Source of the DNA: an uncultured bacterium
GTDB taxonomy: Bacteria > Planctomycetota > UBA1135 > GCA-002686595
Assembly (NCBI GenBank): GCA_902826945.1
Contig: CADEGS010000064.1
Coordinates: forward strand, 1-18,988
DNA: 18,988 bases
Direction of reading: 5' to 3'
Shown here: one piece after another, positions 1 through 8,867 of the stretch
How positions within the stretch are numbered: position 1 is the stretch's first letter
Layout of the letters: each line of letters starts with the position of its first letter
Made by a program: the position numbers and the translations under genes
Notes under the pieces: model-generated
Database searches by the model: none
Seen by the model: the letters and a program-made list of their open reading frames with translations, nothing else
What the model was told of the DNA's origin: nothing

Positions 1-885
1 CTCGCGCTCCTCGCGCTCGCCCGCCTCCGGCTGCGCGGCCAGCGCCTGCGCGGCGCGCGCCAGCTCCTCCTGCGCGGCGCGCAGGCGCGCGGCGGCCAGC
101 TCGGCGCGGCGCGCCTCGTCGAGCGCCTTGCTCGCCGCGCGCAGCCGCTCGGCCAGCTCGGGCTTCCAGGACGCGAGCACCTCGGCGTCGGTGGTCTGGT
201 CGGTCAGGATCGTCTCGAGGTCCTGGCCCAGCCGCTCGAGCTCGAACGTGCCGGACGAGCGGCCGAGCTCCTCGCCGCGCCGCAAGAGCTCGCGCTGCTC
301 GCTCGCCAGGCGTGCGAGCTCGGCCTCGAGCGCCTGCGCCTGCGCGTTCGCCGCGCGCTCGCGCAGCGCCTGCGTCTCGCGGCGCAGCTCGGCCTCCTCC
401 TGCGCCAGGCGCGAGGCCTCGGACGCCAGCTCGCGCACCTGGTCGAGACGCTCCTCGAGCGACTCGAGGTTGTGGCGGTCGAGCAGGATCGAGAGCAGGC
501 GCTCGAGCTCGGCCACGATCTCGGCCTGGCGCTCGAGCGACTGCACGAGCTGGCCGCTCTCGAGCGCCGAGCGCGCCTGGTCCATGCGCTCCTCCATCGT
601 CAGGTGCGCCTGCTGCTCGACGGCGGAGCGCTCGTCGATCAGCTCCAGCGCCTGGCGCAGGAGCTCGGCCGTGCGCGAGCGGCCCTCGGCCTCGATGCGC
701 TGCAGGAGCACGTCCATCGTGCTGCGCAGCCGCTGGGTCTGGCGCAGGAGCAGCGCCTGCTCCTCGGCGATGCCCGCCAGCTCGCGGCTCTCCTGCACGC
801 CGTCGTCGCCGCGCGCGGCCGCGGCCGCCGGGGGAGCGAGGAGCAGGGCCGCGGCCAGCGCGGCGGCTCGGAAGACGGATCTCAT
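1..885 (-). CDS. Exported coiled-coil protein, C-terminus cut by window edge
   Basis: The frame starts at ATG 885 and stays open to base 1, giving 295 residues without a stop, so the C-terminus lies outside the window. Residues 1-25 form a signal peptide (MRSVFRAAALAAALLLAPP, then an Ala run). The rest is almost entirely charged, helical Glu/Arg/Ala/Leu sequence with long heptad-like stretches (roughly residues 30-290), which predicts an extended coiled coil in the periplasm. No catalytic motif is visible. The start overlaps the stop of the DUF4175-like gene in an ATGA tetramer (882-885), so translation is probably coupled to it. Location right after a DUF4175-like gene suggests a partner or scaffold of that membrane protein; that is inference. 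I cannot assign a family; low-complexity composition would make database hits to other coiled coils unreliable. Confidence 0.82.
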   Translation of the reverse strand, partial: MRSVFRAAALAAALLLAPPAAAAARGDDGVQESRELAGIAEEQALLLRQTQRLRSTMDVLLQRIEAEGRSRTAELLRQALELIDERSAVEQQAHLTMEERMDQARSALESGQLVQSLERQAEIVAELERLLSILLDRHNLESLEERLDQVRELASEASRLAQEEAELRRETQALRERAANAQAQALEAELARLASEQRELLRRGEELGRSSGTFELERLGQDLETILTDQTTDAEVLASWKPELAERLRAASKALDEARRAELAAARLRAAQEELARAAQALAAQPEAGEREERE

Positions 886-3221
886 TTCTTGGAGGCGAAC
901 TGCTGGGTGCGTTCGCGCAGGGCCTTCTGGCGGTTCAGGATGTCGCGCGTGAGCGAGAGGATGTTCTGGAAGTTGTCCCATTCGGCGAGGCGCGCGAGCA
1001 GCTCGTCCATGCCGAGCAGCGCGACCTCCTGGGCCTGCGCGGCGGCGAGCAGCCCGGCCCGCACCTCGGCGGCGGAGGTGGCCTTCTCCGCCGCGGCCAG
1101 CGCCAGCGCGGCCTCCTGGACGGGGCGCTCGCCGCCCGCGAGCGCGAGCTCGACCAGCTCGACCAGGTTGCCGCCGAAGCCGCCGGGCTCGAGCGCGCCG
1201 TCGCGCCGCGCGGCGGCCAGCGCCAGCCAGGGCTCGGGGTGGAACAGGCCGTCCTCGAGCTCCGCCGTGCGCGCGTCGTAGAAGTCGAGCAGGAGGGCGG
1301 CCTTGGCGTCCACGCGCGCGTAGAGGATGTCCTCGCCGATCGACGCCAGCTCGCGCGCCAGCGCGCGCGCGTCCACGGCGACGCGCCGCTGGCCGGCCAG
1401 CGCGCTGGCCAGCGCGGGCGACTCGCCGCGCAGGCCGCTGGCGTCGCCCTCGGACGACTCGAGCAGCTCGCGCACGCGCGCCTGCTTCTCGCGCTGCAGG
1501 TCGGAGAGGCGCACCGCGGCCAGGCGCGCCTGCGCCAGGCGATCCTGCATGCGCCGCAAGAGCTCCTCGGGCGTCACGACGCGCGCGCGGAAGCGCGGGC
1601 TCTTGCCCTGGTTGGGCTGCGGCTGCCGGTTGTCCTCGGCCTCGACGGCGATCTCGAAGCGCTGGTCCACCGCCACCGGCCGCTCGGGCGTGCCGAGCTC
1701 GTCCACCTCGATGCGCACGTGCCCGACGGCCTGGCGCGCGCCGCCCTCGGCCGGCGCGCGCAGCGCGAAGTCGCCCTCGCGCACGGTCTCGATCGCGCCG
1801 CCCGCCGCGGCGGCCTGGCCGACGCGCCAGCGCATGGCGCGCACGGCGAAGTCGTCCTCGGCGCGCGCCCGCAGCGCGAAGGCGCCGCCGCGCACGACCT
1901 CGAACTCCGAGCGCGCGGGGGCCAGCATGGCCACCTCGGGCGGGCGGTCCTCGACGACCCGGATGCGGAACAGGCCGGGGTCGGGGTTCGTGAGCCCGCT
2001 GCGGTCGCTGAGCTCGACGCGGACGCCGACCGAGCTCGTCGCGCGCCAGTCGAAGGCCAGGCCGACGACCGGCTCGGTCGGCTCGGCCTCCCCGGCGCGC
2101 GCGGGGAAGGCCTCGGGCGCCAGCGCGACGGCGCGCTCCTCGGGCAGGATCCAGGCCTGGCCGCGCGCGTCGCGCGGCTGCGGCAGCACGTGCACGCGCA
2201 GCTCGGAGCCGGCCAGCACCGACACCTCGCGCTGGAAGACGAGCTCGTCGGGCAGGCCGGCGTACTCGGGCGGGTGCACCTGGAAGGCGATGCCCTCGAC
2301 GTCGGGCGGGCGCAGGACCTCGATCGACACGACCGGCCGCCCGTCCTGGTCGTCGCCGCCCAGAGCGACGAAGGCCACGTTCTCCTGGCACGAGCGCAGG
2401 AGCGTGCGGAAGGCGTTGCCGCCCGCGGAGGTGAGCACCATGTCGCGCCCCGCGTCGAAGCGCAGGCGCACCTCCTCGGGCACGACGCCGGCGGCCTTGA
2501 CCAGCACCGGGACGTCCGTCCCGCGCGAGACGCGCACGTGGATGCGCTCGGGCTCGCGCGTGATGTGCACGCCGGGTCCCTCGAGCGGCACGTCCACCGT
2601 CAGCGTCGTGCGCTGCGGCCAGGGCGTCGCGCTGCCGAGCATGCGCGCGAGGAAGATGCGCGCCTCGCCGGGGTAGCGCAGCGCCAGCACGCAGAGCGCC
2701 AGCGCGAGCAGCGCTCCCTCCAGGAAGCGGCGGCGCGGGACGGCGGCGTCGAAGGTCTGGCGCACGTCGGGCGCGGCGAAGGAGCCGGCGAGCTCGTCGG
2801 CCTCGGCCAGCACGCGCCGCACGAGCGCCGGCGAGCCCTCCTCGCGCGCGCCGCGCGCCTGGAGCTGGACGGCGCTGACGAGGCGCTCGCGCAGCTCCGG
2901 GCGCCGGCGCTCGTACAAGACCGCCAGGCCCGCGCGCGAGGGCAGCGAGGAGAGCGGCCGCAGGAGCCTGCGCCAGGCCGCGAAGACGAGCAGCGCGAGG
3001 AGCAGCGCGCCGTGGGCGACGCGCACCGCGTGCGGCACGCGCAGGACGCGGTCGGCGAGGTAGGCGAACGCCAGCCACCCGCACGCGACCGCGACCAGCG
3101 TGCCCAGCCCGTGCAGCCACACGTGCCCCGCCAGGCGGCGGCGCAGGAGGCGCAACAGGCGCTCGAGCCGCGGCGTCGCGGCGGCGGGGGCGTCGGCGGG
3201 CGTGGAGGGCTCGCGGGTCAC
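882..3221 (-). CDS. DUF4175-like membrane protein
   Basis: Encodes 779 residues from a GTG start at 3221. Hydrophobic segments near residues 36-55 and 69-83 and again near 165-182 predict membrane anchoring, with the rest probably facing the periplasm. Between the second and third segments is a motif of the type GLAVLYERRRPELRERLVSA, and after the third ARMLGSATPWPQRTTL, both of which I associate with planctomycete DUF4175-like proteins. The middle holds Ig-like beta domains with the phrase RIRVVEDRPPEVAMLAP followed by an acidic pair (EDDF). The final 200 residues are helical and end in QKALRERTQQFASKK. GTG is preferred because it lies 4 bp after the upstream stop (3226-3228); no clear Shine-Dalgarno sequence is present, so reinitiation is likely. 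It may serve as a membrane platform for the exported proteins of the operon; this is inference and the family has no defined function. Confidence 0.88.
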   Translation of the reverse strand: MTREPSTPADAPAAATPRLERLLRLLRRRLAGHVWLHGLGTLVAVACGWLAFAYLADRVLRVPHAVRVAHGALLLALLVFAAWRRLLRPLSSLPSRAGLAVLYERRRPELRERLVSAVQLQARGAREEGSPALVRRVLAEADELAGSFAAPDVRQTFDAAVPRRRFLEGALLALALCVLALRYPGEARIFLARMLGSATPWPQRTTLTVDVPLEGPGVHITREPERIHVRVSRGTDVPVLVKAAGVVPEEVRLRFDAGRDMVLTSAGGNAFRTLLRSCQENVAFVALGGDDQDGRPVVSIEVLRPPDVEGIAFQVHPPEYAGLPDELVFQREVSVLAGSELRVHVLPQPRDARGQAWILPEERAVALAPEAFPARAGEAEPTEPVVGLAFDWRATSSVGVRVELSDRSGLTNPDPGLFRIRVVEDRPPEVAMLAPARSEFEVVRGGAFALRARAEDDFAVRAMRWRVGQAAAAGGAIETVREGDFALRAPAEGGARQAVGHVRIEVDELGTPERPVAVDQRFEIAVEAEDNRQPQPNQGKSPRFRARVVTPEELLRRMQDRLAQARLAAVRLSDLQREKQARVRELLESSEGDASGLRGESPALASALAGQRRVAVDARALARELASIGEDILYARVDAKAALLLDFYDARTAELEDGLFHPEPWLALAAARRDGALEPGGFGGNLVELVELALAGGERPVQEAALALAAAEKATSAAEVRAGLLAAAQAQEVALLGMDELLARLAEWDNFQNILSLTRDILNRQKALRERTQQFASKK

Positions 3222-3225
3222 GGCG

Positions 3226-4362
3226 CTAGCGCTGGAAGATCGGCAGGAAGCGGTAGGGGATCTCGAGGATCAGGACGCCCATGGCCGTGCCGAAGGCCGG
3301 ACCGGGCCCGGTGCGGTTGGGGAACGAGCCGTCGGCGTTCTGCATGTCGAGCAGCTCGTTGCGCACCTTCTCGAAGTAGGGCTCCCAGTAGTTCACCTGA
3401 TAGGCGGTGCCGGCCGTGTACATCGCCTGGACGCCATAGTAGTGGCCGTACCAGAAGAAGTAGTGGCCGTTGACCTGGCGGCCGTACTGGTCGTTGAACT
3501 CGTCGAGGTGGTGACGCAGGTAGTCGAGCCCGCGCCGGATCGAGTCGTCGGAGTAGATGCCGACGCCGTGCAGCGCGGTGACGCCGGCCGCGGTGAGCGG
3601 GAACGACGAGCGCGAGCCGCGGCCGCGCTGGTAGTGGAACGAGCCGACCTCGTCGAGGTACATGCTGGTGTGGAAGTTGCGGTGCGTGTTCTCGGTGATG
3701 GCCGAGTCCACCACGTACTGCGCGGCGCGGTCCACGGTGGCCTTCGGCACGCGGATGCCGATGTTGCGCGCGGCGCGCAGCGCGAGCACCTGGCACACGA
3801 CGATCGACATGTCCGACTCGGGCGCGAAGGGCACGTAGCGCCAGCCGCCCTCCTCGTTCTGCGTCGTGACGATGAAGTCCACCGCCTTCTGCAGCTTGCG
3901 CCGCACGTCCTGGCGGTGCGTCATGCCGTAGATCTCCGCCAGGAAGAGGGTGGCGAAGGCGTGGCTGTACATGCGCGTGCCGTTGCTCGTGATGTAGCCG
4001 TCCTCCTGCGCCGCGGCGAGCACCGAGGACAGGCCGCGCTCGACGACGTCGCCGTACTCGCCGCGGCCGGGCAGGTGCCCGCCGGCCAGGAAGGCCATGC
4101 AGGCGAGCGACGTGACGCCCACGTGCGCGCCGTCGGCCGTCGTGCGGTAGTCGGAGTTGAGCTTGTAGCCGACCTTGCCGTTCCAGCTCCCGTCGGCGTT
4201 CTGGTGGTCGGCCAGCCAGCGCAGGCCGCGCTCGACCGCGCCCTGCTGCTCGGGCGTGACCACGATCGGGCCGTCGGTGAAGGCCGTGCTCTCCTGCCGC
4301 GCGGCAGCGGGCGGCGGGGAGAGGGCGAGCAAGGCGGCGAGCAGCGGCGCGAAGGCTCTCAT
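3226..4362 (-). CDS. Prenyltransferase/squalene-oxidase repeat protein, exported
   Basis: Encodes 378 residues. A signal peptide covers residues 1-21 (hydrophobic LLAALLALS, then PPPAAA). The mature part is an alpha/alpha-barrel type protein with repeated QW-like segments: DHQNADGSW (52-60), TTQNEEGGW (167-174) and DMQNADGSF (339-347), as found in squalene cyclase and prenyltransferase beta-subunit folds. The C-terminus, LILEIPYRFLPIFQR, is a form I recognise from planctomycete relatives. The DxDD acid motif of hopene cyclases is not visible and the protein is about half the length of a cyclase, so enzymatic cyclisation is unlikely; a binding or structural role is more plausible. ATG 4362 overlaps the upstream stop as ATGA. 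A GGAG at 4374-4371 sits 8 nt before the start, one of the better ribosome sites here. The region near residues 296-330 is unusually rich in Tyr, Trp and His. Confidence 0.93.
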   Translation of the reverse strand: MRAFAPLLAALLALSPPPAAARQESTAFTDGPIVVTPEQQGAVERGLRWLADHQNADGSWNGKVGYKLNSDYRTTADGAHVGVTSLACMAFLAGGHLPGRGEYGDVVERGLSSVLAAAQEDGYITSNGTRMYSHAFATLFLAEIYGMTHRQDVRRKLQKAVDFIVTTQNEEGGWRYVPFAPESDMSIVVCQVLALRAARNIGIRVPKATVDRAAQYVVDSAITENTHRNFHTSMYLDEVGSFHYQRGRGSRSSFPLTAAGVTALHGVGIYSDDSIRRGLDYLRHHLDEFNDQYGRQVNGHYFFWYGHYYGVQAMYTAGTAYQVNYWEPYFEKVRNELLDMQNADGSFPNRTGPGPAFGTAMGVLILEIPYRFLPIFQR

Positions 4363-7300
4363 CGGGGCGTCTCCAGGATGTCCATGCGTACGGCGCCGGC
4401 CCGCCCGTTCATGAGCACGAACAGCGCGTCGCCCAGCGCGTGCAGCTCCACCGAATGCACCCCCGCGACGTCCAGGTCGCGGCGGTCGAGCGGGATGCCG
4501 GTCATGCGGTCGAGGAAGACCAGGCGCACGCCGTCGTTGCCGCGCTTCTCGTTGCGCCGCACGCAGGCGAGCACGACGACGTCGGAGGAGACCGCCGGCA
4601 GCGGCAGGGCTCCCCCGGAGCCCTCCCCCGAGGGCAGCGGCAGCGCGTGCGTCCAGCCGCTGCCGAAGGGCAGCGTCACGGCGCGCACCGACGTCGTGGC
4701 CCCGTCCGCGGAGTCGCCCTCGAGGAACAAGAGCGGCTCCTCGAGCTCCAGGCGCCGGGCAGAGCTGCCGCCGATCACGCGCTCCCCGCGGCGGAAGCGC
4801 AGGACCTGGCGGAAGAAGCCGTTGGCGGGATCCTCGAGCAGGTAGAGGCCGCCGCCGCCCTCGGCCTCGAGCTCCACCCCCTCCGTCACCAGGTAGTCGC
4901 GTCCCTGGCAGCCGATCGTGGCCGCGAGCGACTCGTCGCGCGGCAGCGGCAGCGACCACAGCGCGCTGCCGGTGTCGAGCGCGTAGGCGAACAAGGTCGC
5001 CTCGTCGGGGCGGCGGCGGAACGAGGGCACGAAGAGGGTCCCGCCGGAGACCCACGCCTGGCGCTGGATGTGCGGGGTCACGCTGACCACCAGGTCGAAG
5101 GAGGCGGTCGCGCGACCGCGCGCGAGGTCGACGACGAGCACGCCGGCCGGCTGGTTCGTGCGCTGCAGGAAGAGCACCGCGTGCCGGCCGGCGACGAGCG
5201 GCGGGCGCCACTCCCCGCTGCCCGCGGCGGGCAGCGGCAGCTCCCACAGCGGAAGACCGCCCTGCACGTCGAAGGCCAGCAGCCGGTCCGGGCCCTGGCG
5301 CGGCCCGGACAGGACGAGCGCCAGGCCGGAGCCCACGCTCAGCTCGAGGGCGAGGCCCTCGAGCTCCGTCTGCCAGGCCTGCTCGCCGTCGGCGCCGATC
5401 GCGAGCAGCGTGTGACGCACGCCGGCCACGACGCGCTCGGCGGACAGCGCGATGCGGTCCGGATCGCTCGAGGGCAGCTCGAAGGGCTGCCACAGGAGCT
5501 CCGAGGGCGCGTCCGACGAGAAGGCGCGCAGGCGCTCGTGGCCGAGGTAGACGTCGGCCAGCGCGCCGTCGGGGTCGTCCGAGGTGCCGGGCACGCGCAG
5601 CCGGCCGAGGTAGCGGTTGATGCCCGACACGGAGCCCGCGGGCCGCACGCTGGCGTCGAAGCAGGGGTGCGGCGTGCGCCAGCCGTCGTCGGCCGCGGAG
5701 CGCAGCGCGGCGAGCTCGGACAGCGCGCGCCCCTCGTCGCCGGGGAGGTCGGAGCGCAGGTCGGGCTGGTCGCTCGCCAGGGCCTCGACGAGCAGCGCCT
5801 CGAGCTCGTGGTTGCCCGCCCGCCCGAGCAGCGTCGCGGCGCGCAAGAGGCCCAGCGCCTCCTCGCCGCCGGCGCGCGGCGCGTCCTGGACCAGCGCCCA
5901 GGCGAGCGCGACGGTGCGCGCGGTGTCGCCCGCGGCGAAGGACCAGTCGAGCAGCGTGCGGCGCGCGGCGATCGCCGCCTCGGCGTGCGGATAGAGCCGC
6001 ACCAGCCCGGCCAGGGTCGCCTCGTCGCGCGTCTCCAGGGCGCGCCGCAGGAGCTCCTGCGCGCGCGCCTCGAACGACGCGTAGACCCCGCGGCCGTCGA
6101 GCGACAGGCGCCGCGCCAGGCGCTGGTCCACCACGTCGGCGACGCGCGTGGCCGCGTTCACGTGCAGGTCGCCGTAGCGCGCCAGCGCCGCGTGCAGGTC
6201 CTCCAGCGCGCGCTGGCGGTCGAAGGCGCGCGCGGCGGCGTCGGCGCGATCGAGCAGCACCCACAGGCCCACGGGCAGCCCGGCGTCCTCCCAGCCCTCC
6301 AGGTCGCCGGGCTCGAGCAAGGCCTCGCCGATCAGCCAGCCGGGTCCCTCGCGCAGCGTCTCGGGCGGGAGCGGCAGGTCGGCGCACGTGCGCTCGAGCT
6401 CCTCCAGCAGCGCGCCGCGCCGCGCCTCGTCGCGGCCGCGCAGGAGCCGCTCCTCGCGCAGCAGCACGTCGCACAGCGCGCCGCGGTCGGGCGCCAGCGG
6501 GCGCGCGGCGTCGAGCGCCGCCAGCGCCTCGGCGGTCGCCGCCAGCGCCGTGCTCGCGGCCGCCTCGCTGCACAGCACCCGGAACAGCCGCCGGTCGAGG
6601 TCGCGGTCCACGCCGCCCTCGCGCTGCGGCTCGAGCAGGCGCCGCGCCTCGCCCAGGACGGCCAGCGCGCGCCCGGGCTCGCCGGCCTCCGAGAGCGCCA
6701 GCCCGCGCCGCAGGAAGAGCTCGGCCGCGGCCACGATCGCCTCGGCGTCGCCGGGCTGCTCGCGCAGGCGCAGGCGCGCGCGCTCCAGCAGGGCCTCCCA
6801 GTCGAAGAAGCCCGTGAGCGCGCCGCGGTTCAGCGTGTACAGGCGTCCGTCGCCGACCAGCGGGTTGCCGTTCTCCTGGAAGCCCCACGAGGCCGCCTTG
6901 AGCCGCATCTGCGCGCCGGTCTCGCGGTCGAGCACGATGCTCCCGTCGCGCTGCGGGATGACGATCTCGTCGCGGCACAGCACGGGGCGCGGCGTGGCCA
7001 GGATGCGCTCGCTCGGCAGCGGGAAGGTCCAGAGCTGCTCGAAGCGGCTGCCCGGCGCGTCCAGCCCGCCCGGCTTGCGCAGCGCGGCGACGCTCTCGCC
7101 GGCCAGGTAGAGCGTGTCGCCCTCGGCGCCCAGCAGGAGGTCGAAGGGCTCGTCGGCCCCCCCGCGCGCGCGCGGCAGGTGGGCGCGCTGGCTCATGCTC
7201 CAGGGGACGCAGCCGTCCTCGAGCACGAACGCGACCAGGTGCGGCGAGTCGTGCGGCGTGCACAGGACGACGCCGCCCGCGACGCGCGGCGGCGTGACGC

Positions 7301-8867
7301 GCCAGGTCGGGTTGCGCGGGTTCGGGTTGTAGTTGAAGGTCTTCGGCAGCGGGATCTGCTCGTAGAGCGATTCCCACTCGATCTCGCCGGTCAGGAGGTC
7401 CAGGCCGGCCACCGCGCCCAGCTCGGTCTGCGCGACGACGAGCCCGCCCGCGACCGCCACCGGCGAGGCGACGAACTCCTTGCCCGCGCGCCCGAACATG
7501 TTCGTCTCGCGCTGCCCGGAGACGAGCGGCGTGGACCACAGGCGCTCGCCGGTCTCGACCTCGTAGCAGGCCAGGTGGTACTCGATGCGCCCGCTCATGC
7601 GGTAGCACGGCACGAGCAGGCGCGCGCCGGCCAGGACCGGCGGCGCCGCCACCAGCATGCGCTGGGCGTACGTGCCCTGGCTCTCGTCCCAGGTGAAGCG
7701 GCTCTGCGAGGAGTTCCACGAGAGCGGCGGCTCGTGGCTCCAGAGCTCGCGTCCGGTGCGCTCGTCGAAGGCGTACAGCCGGCGCTCCGGGATCGCCTCC
7801 ATGATCTCGATCCCCTGCCACTTGTCGGAGGGGTTGATGCTGTAGGGGATCTGCAGCGCCGCGACGACCACGCCCGAGCCGACGGCGGGGGCGAGCAGCA
7901 GGTCGCCGTGAGCGATCGCCTCGCCCAGGTCGTTCCTCTGCTGGCGCGAGAGGGACGACCAGCCGCGCGGCGGGCCGGCCTGCCACTCGAGGGCGCCGGT
8001 GAACGCGTCGAGCGCGACGACCTGGTACGCGGTGCCGACCAGCACGCGGTCGCCGTCGAGCGCGGGGAAGAGGCTGTAGGCGTCCATCACGCCGTCGTCT
8101 TCCAGCGGGTCGGGCGCCAGCGCGTAGGCGCTCGGCCAGCGGTCCGACTCGCCGCGCGGCAGGCTGCCGCCGGCGACCGGCGAGAGCGCCGTCGTGCCCG
8201 CCCGCTCCGGGGACGGCTGGCCGGCGGCGCTGGCGTCACGGCGCTCGAGCGCGTCCGGCGCGGCGCCGTCGGTCTCGGCCAGGACGGCGCGCGCGCGCGC
8301 GAACGAGAGGCGCGCGTCGTCGGCGTGGCCGCGCTCGAGCTCGACGTCGCCCAGCGCCCACCAGGCCAGGCCGGCCGAGCGCGTCAGCGGGAAGCGGCGC
8401 GCGACCTCGGTCAGCGCCCGCCGCGAGCGGTCGGCGCGCGCGCGCTCGAGCGCCTGGCGCGCCTGCGGCTCGTAGCGCTCGCGGTACAGCTTGCGCGCGT
8501 CCTGCGGCAGCCCCTCCAGCGTCGCGCGCGCCCAGGCGCCCGCGCCGGGGTGCGCGGCGTAGATGCTCGGGCGCTCGGAGGCACGCCACTGCGGCGGCAG
8601 CACGTCGGAGGAGTGCTCCTCGACCAGGCGCTGCAGGTCGGCCAGCGCCTCGCTCCAGCGCCGCGCCTGGACGTGGTCGCGGGCGCGCTCGGCCAGCGTG
8701 CGAGCGTCGCGCGCCAGCGGCAGCGCGAAGGGCTGCGAGCGCAGCGCCTCGTCGGGGTCCTCCTGGGCGGCCGGTGCGGCGCCGAGCGCCGCCAGCGCCG
8801 CCAGCGCCGCCAGCGCGCGGACACGCGGCCGCGCGCCGGCGCGGCGGTTCGCGCGCGGCGCCCTCAC
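4359..8867 (-). CDS. Giant exported double beta-propeller (PQQ-like) protein with helical modules
   Basis: Encodes 1502 residues from GTG 8867, which overlaps the upstream TGA as GTGA and has GGTGGAG 5 nt before it. Residues 1-34 are a signal peptide with an Ala-Leu core ending AAPAAQ. Residues about 45-200 are TPR-like helices. Residues about 260-690 form a propeller with PQQ-type blade motifs: ALDAFTGALEW (285-295), AFDERTGRELW (366-376), CYEVETGERLW (434-444), GLDLLTGEIEW (488-498) and VLDRETGAQ (645-653). Residues about 690-1060 are helical again, and about 1085-1502 form a second propeller (for example YALDTGSALW). The quinoprotein-dehydrogenase catalytic context is absent, so a binding or scaffold role outside the cytoplasmic membrane is likelier than oxidation of a substrate. 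Residues 132-186 and 932-986 resemble each other with identical spacing, suggesting internal duplication. The protein is much longer than usual single-propeller relatives. Confidence 0.92.
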   Translation of the reverse strand: MRAPRANRRAGARPRVRALAALAALAALGAAPAAQEDPDEALRSQPFALPLARDARTLAERARDHVQARRWSEALADLQRLVEEHSSDVLPPQWRASERPSIYAAHPGAGAWARATLEGLPQDARKLYRERYEPQARQALERARADRSRRALTEVARRFPLTRSAGLAWWALGDVELERGHADDARLSFARARAVLAETDGAAPDALERRDASAAGQPSPERAGTTALSPVAGGSLPRGESDRWPSAYALAPDPLEDDGVMDAYSLFPALDGDRVLVGTAYQVVALDAFTGALEWQAGPPRGWSSLSRQQRNDLGEAIAHGDLLLAPAVGSGVVVAALQIPYSINPSDKWQGIEIMEAIPERRLYAFDERTGRELWSHEPPLSWNSSQSRFTWDESQGTYAQRMLVAAPPVLAGARLLVPCYRMSGRIEYHLACYEVETGERLWSTPLVSGQRETNMFGRAGKEFVASPVAVAGGLVVAQTELGAVAGLDLLTGEIEWESLYEQIPLPKTFNYNPNPRNPTWRVTPPRVAGGVVLCTPHDSPHLVAFVLEDGCVPWSMSQRAHLPRARGGADEPFDLLLGAEGDTLYLAGESVAALRKPGGLDAPGSRFEQLWTFPLPSERILATPRPVLCRDEIVIPQRDGSIVLDRETGAQMRLKAASWGFQENGNPLVGDGRLYTLNRGALTGFFDWEALLERARLRLREQPGDAEAIVAAAELFLRRGLALSEAGEPGRALAVLGEARRLLEPQREGGVDRDLDRRLFRVLCSEAAASTALAATAEALAALDAARPLAPDRGALCDVLLREERLLRGRDEARRGALLEELERTCADLPLPPETLREGPGWLIGEALLEPGDLEGWEDAGLPVGLWVLLDRADAAARAFDRQRALEDLHAALARYGDLHVNAATRVADVVDQRLARRLSLDGRGVYASFEARAQELLRRALETRDEATLAGLVRLYPHAEAAIAARRTLLDWSFAAGDTARTVALAWALVQDAPRAGGEEALGLLRAATLLGRAGNHELEALLVEALASDQPDLRSDLPGDEGRALSELAALRSAADDGWRTPHPCFDASVRPAGSVSGINRYLGRLRVPGTSDDPDGALADVYLGHERLRAFSSDAPSELLWQPFELPSSDPDRIALSAERVVAGVRHTLLAIGADGEQAWQTELEGLALELSVGSGLALVLSGPRQGPDRLLAFDVQGGLPLWELPLPAAGSGEWRPPLVAGRHAVLFLQRTNQPAGVLVVDLARGRATASFDLVVSVTPHIQRQAWVSGGTLFVPSFRRRPDEATLFAYALDTGSALWSLPLPRDESLAATIGCQGRDYLVTEGVELEAEGGGGLYLLEDPANGFFRQVLRFRRGERVIGGSSARRLELEEPLLFLEGDSADGATTSVRAVTLPFGSGWTHALPLPSGEGSGGALPLPAVSSDVVVLACVRRNEKRGNDGVRLVFLDRMTGIPLDRRDLDVAGVHSVELHALGDALFVLMNGRAGAVRMDILETPR
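8788..8814 (+). repeat. Three perfect 9-bp tandem repeats in a signal-peptide region
   Basis: GCCGCCAGC occurs three times head to tail (8788-8796, 8797-8805, 8806-8814). On the minus strand it encodes the repeated Ala-Ala-Leu core of the signal peptide of the 1502-residue protein. Copy changes would keep the frame and alter hydrophobic-core length by three residues. Confidence 0.85.

Noticed and set aside
312..3473. 1053-codon open frame on the plus strand
   Set aside because: Antisense shadow of the coiled-coil and DUF4175-like genes; low-complexity product with no motif.
3226..7986. Very long minus-strand frame joining the repeat protein to upstream sequence
   Set aside because: Only the last 378 codons are real; the rest is an alternative frame of the propeller gene. 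The signal peptide and the ATGA overlap place the start at 4362.
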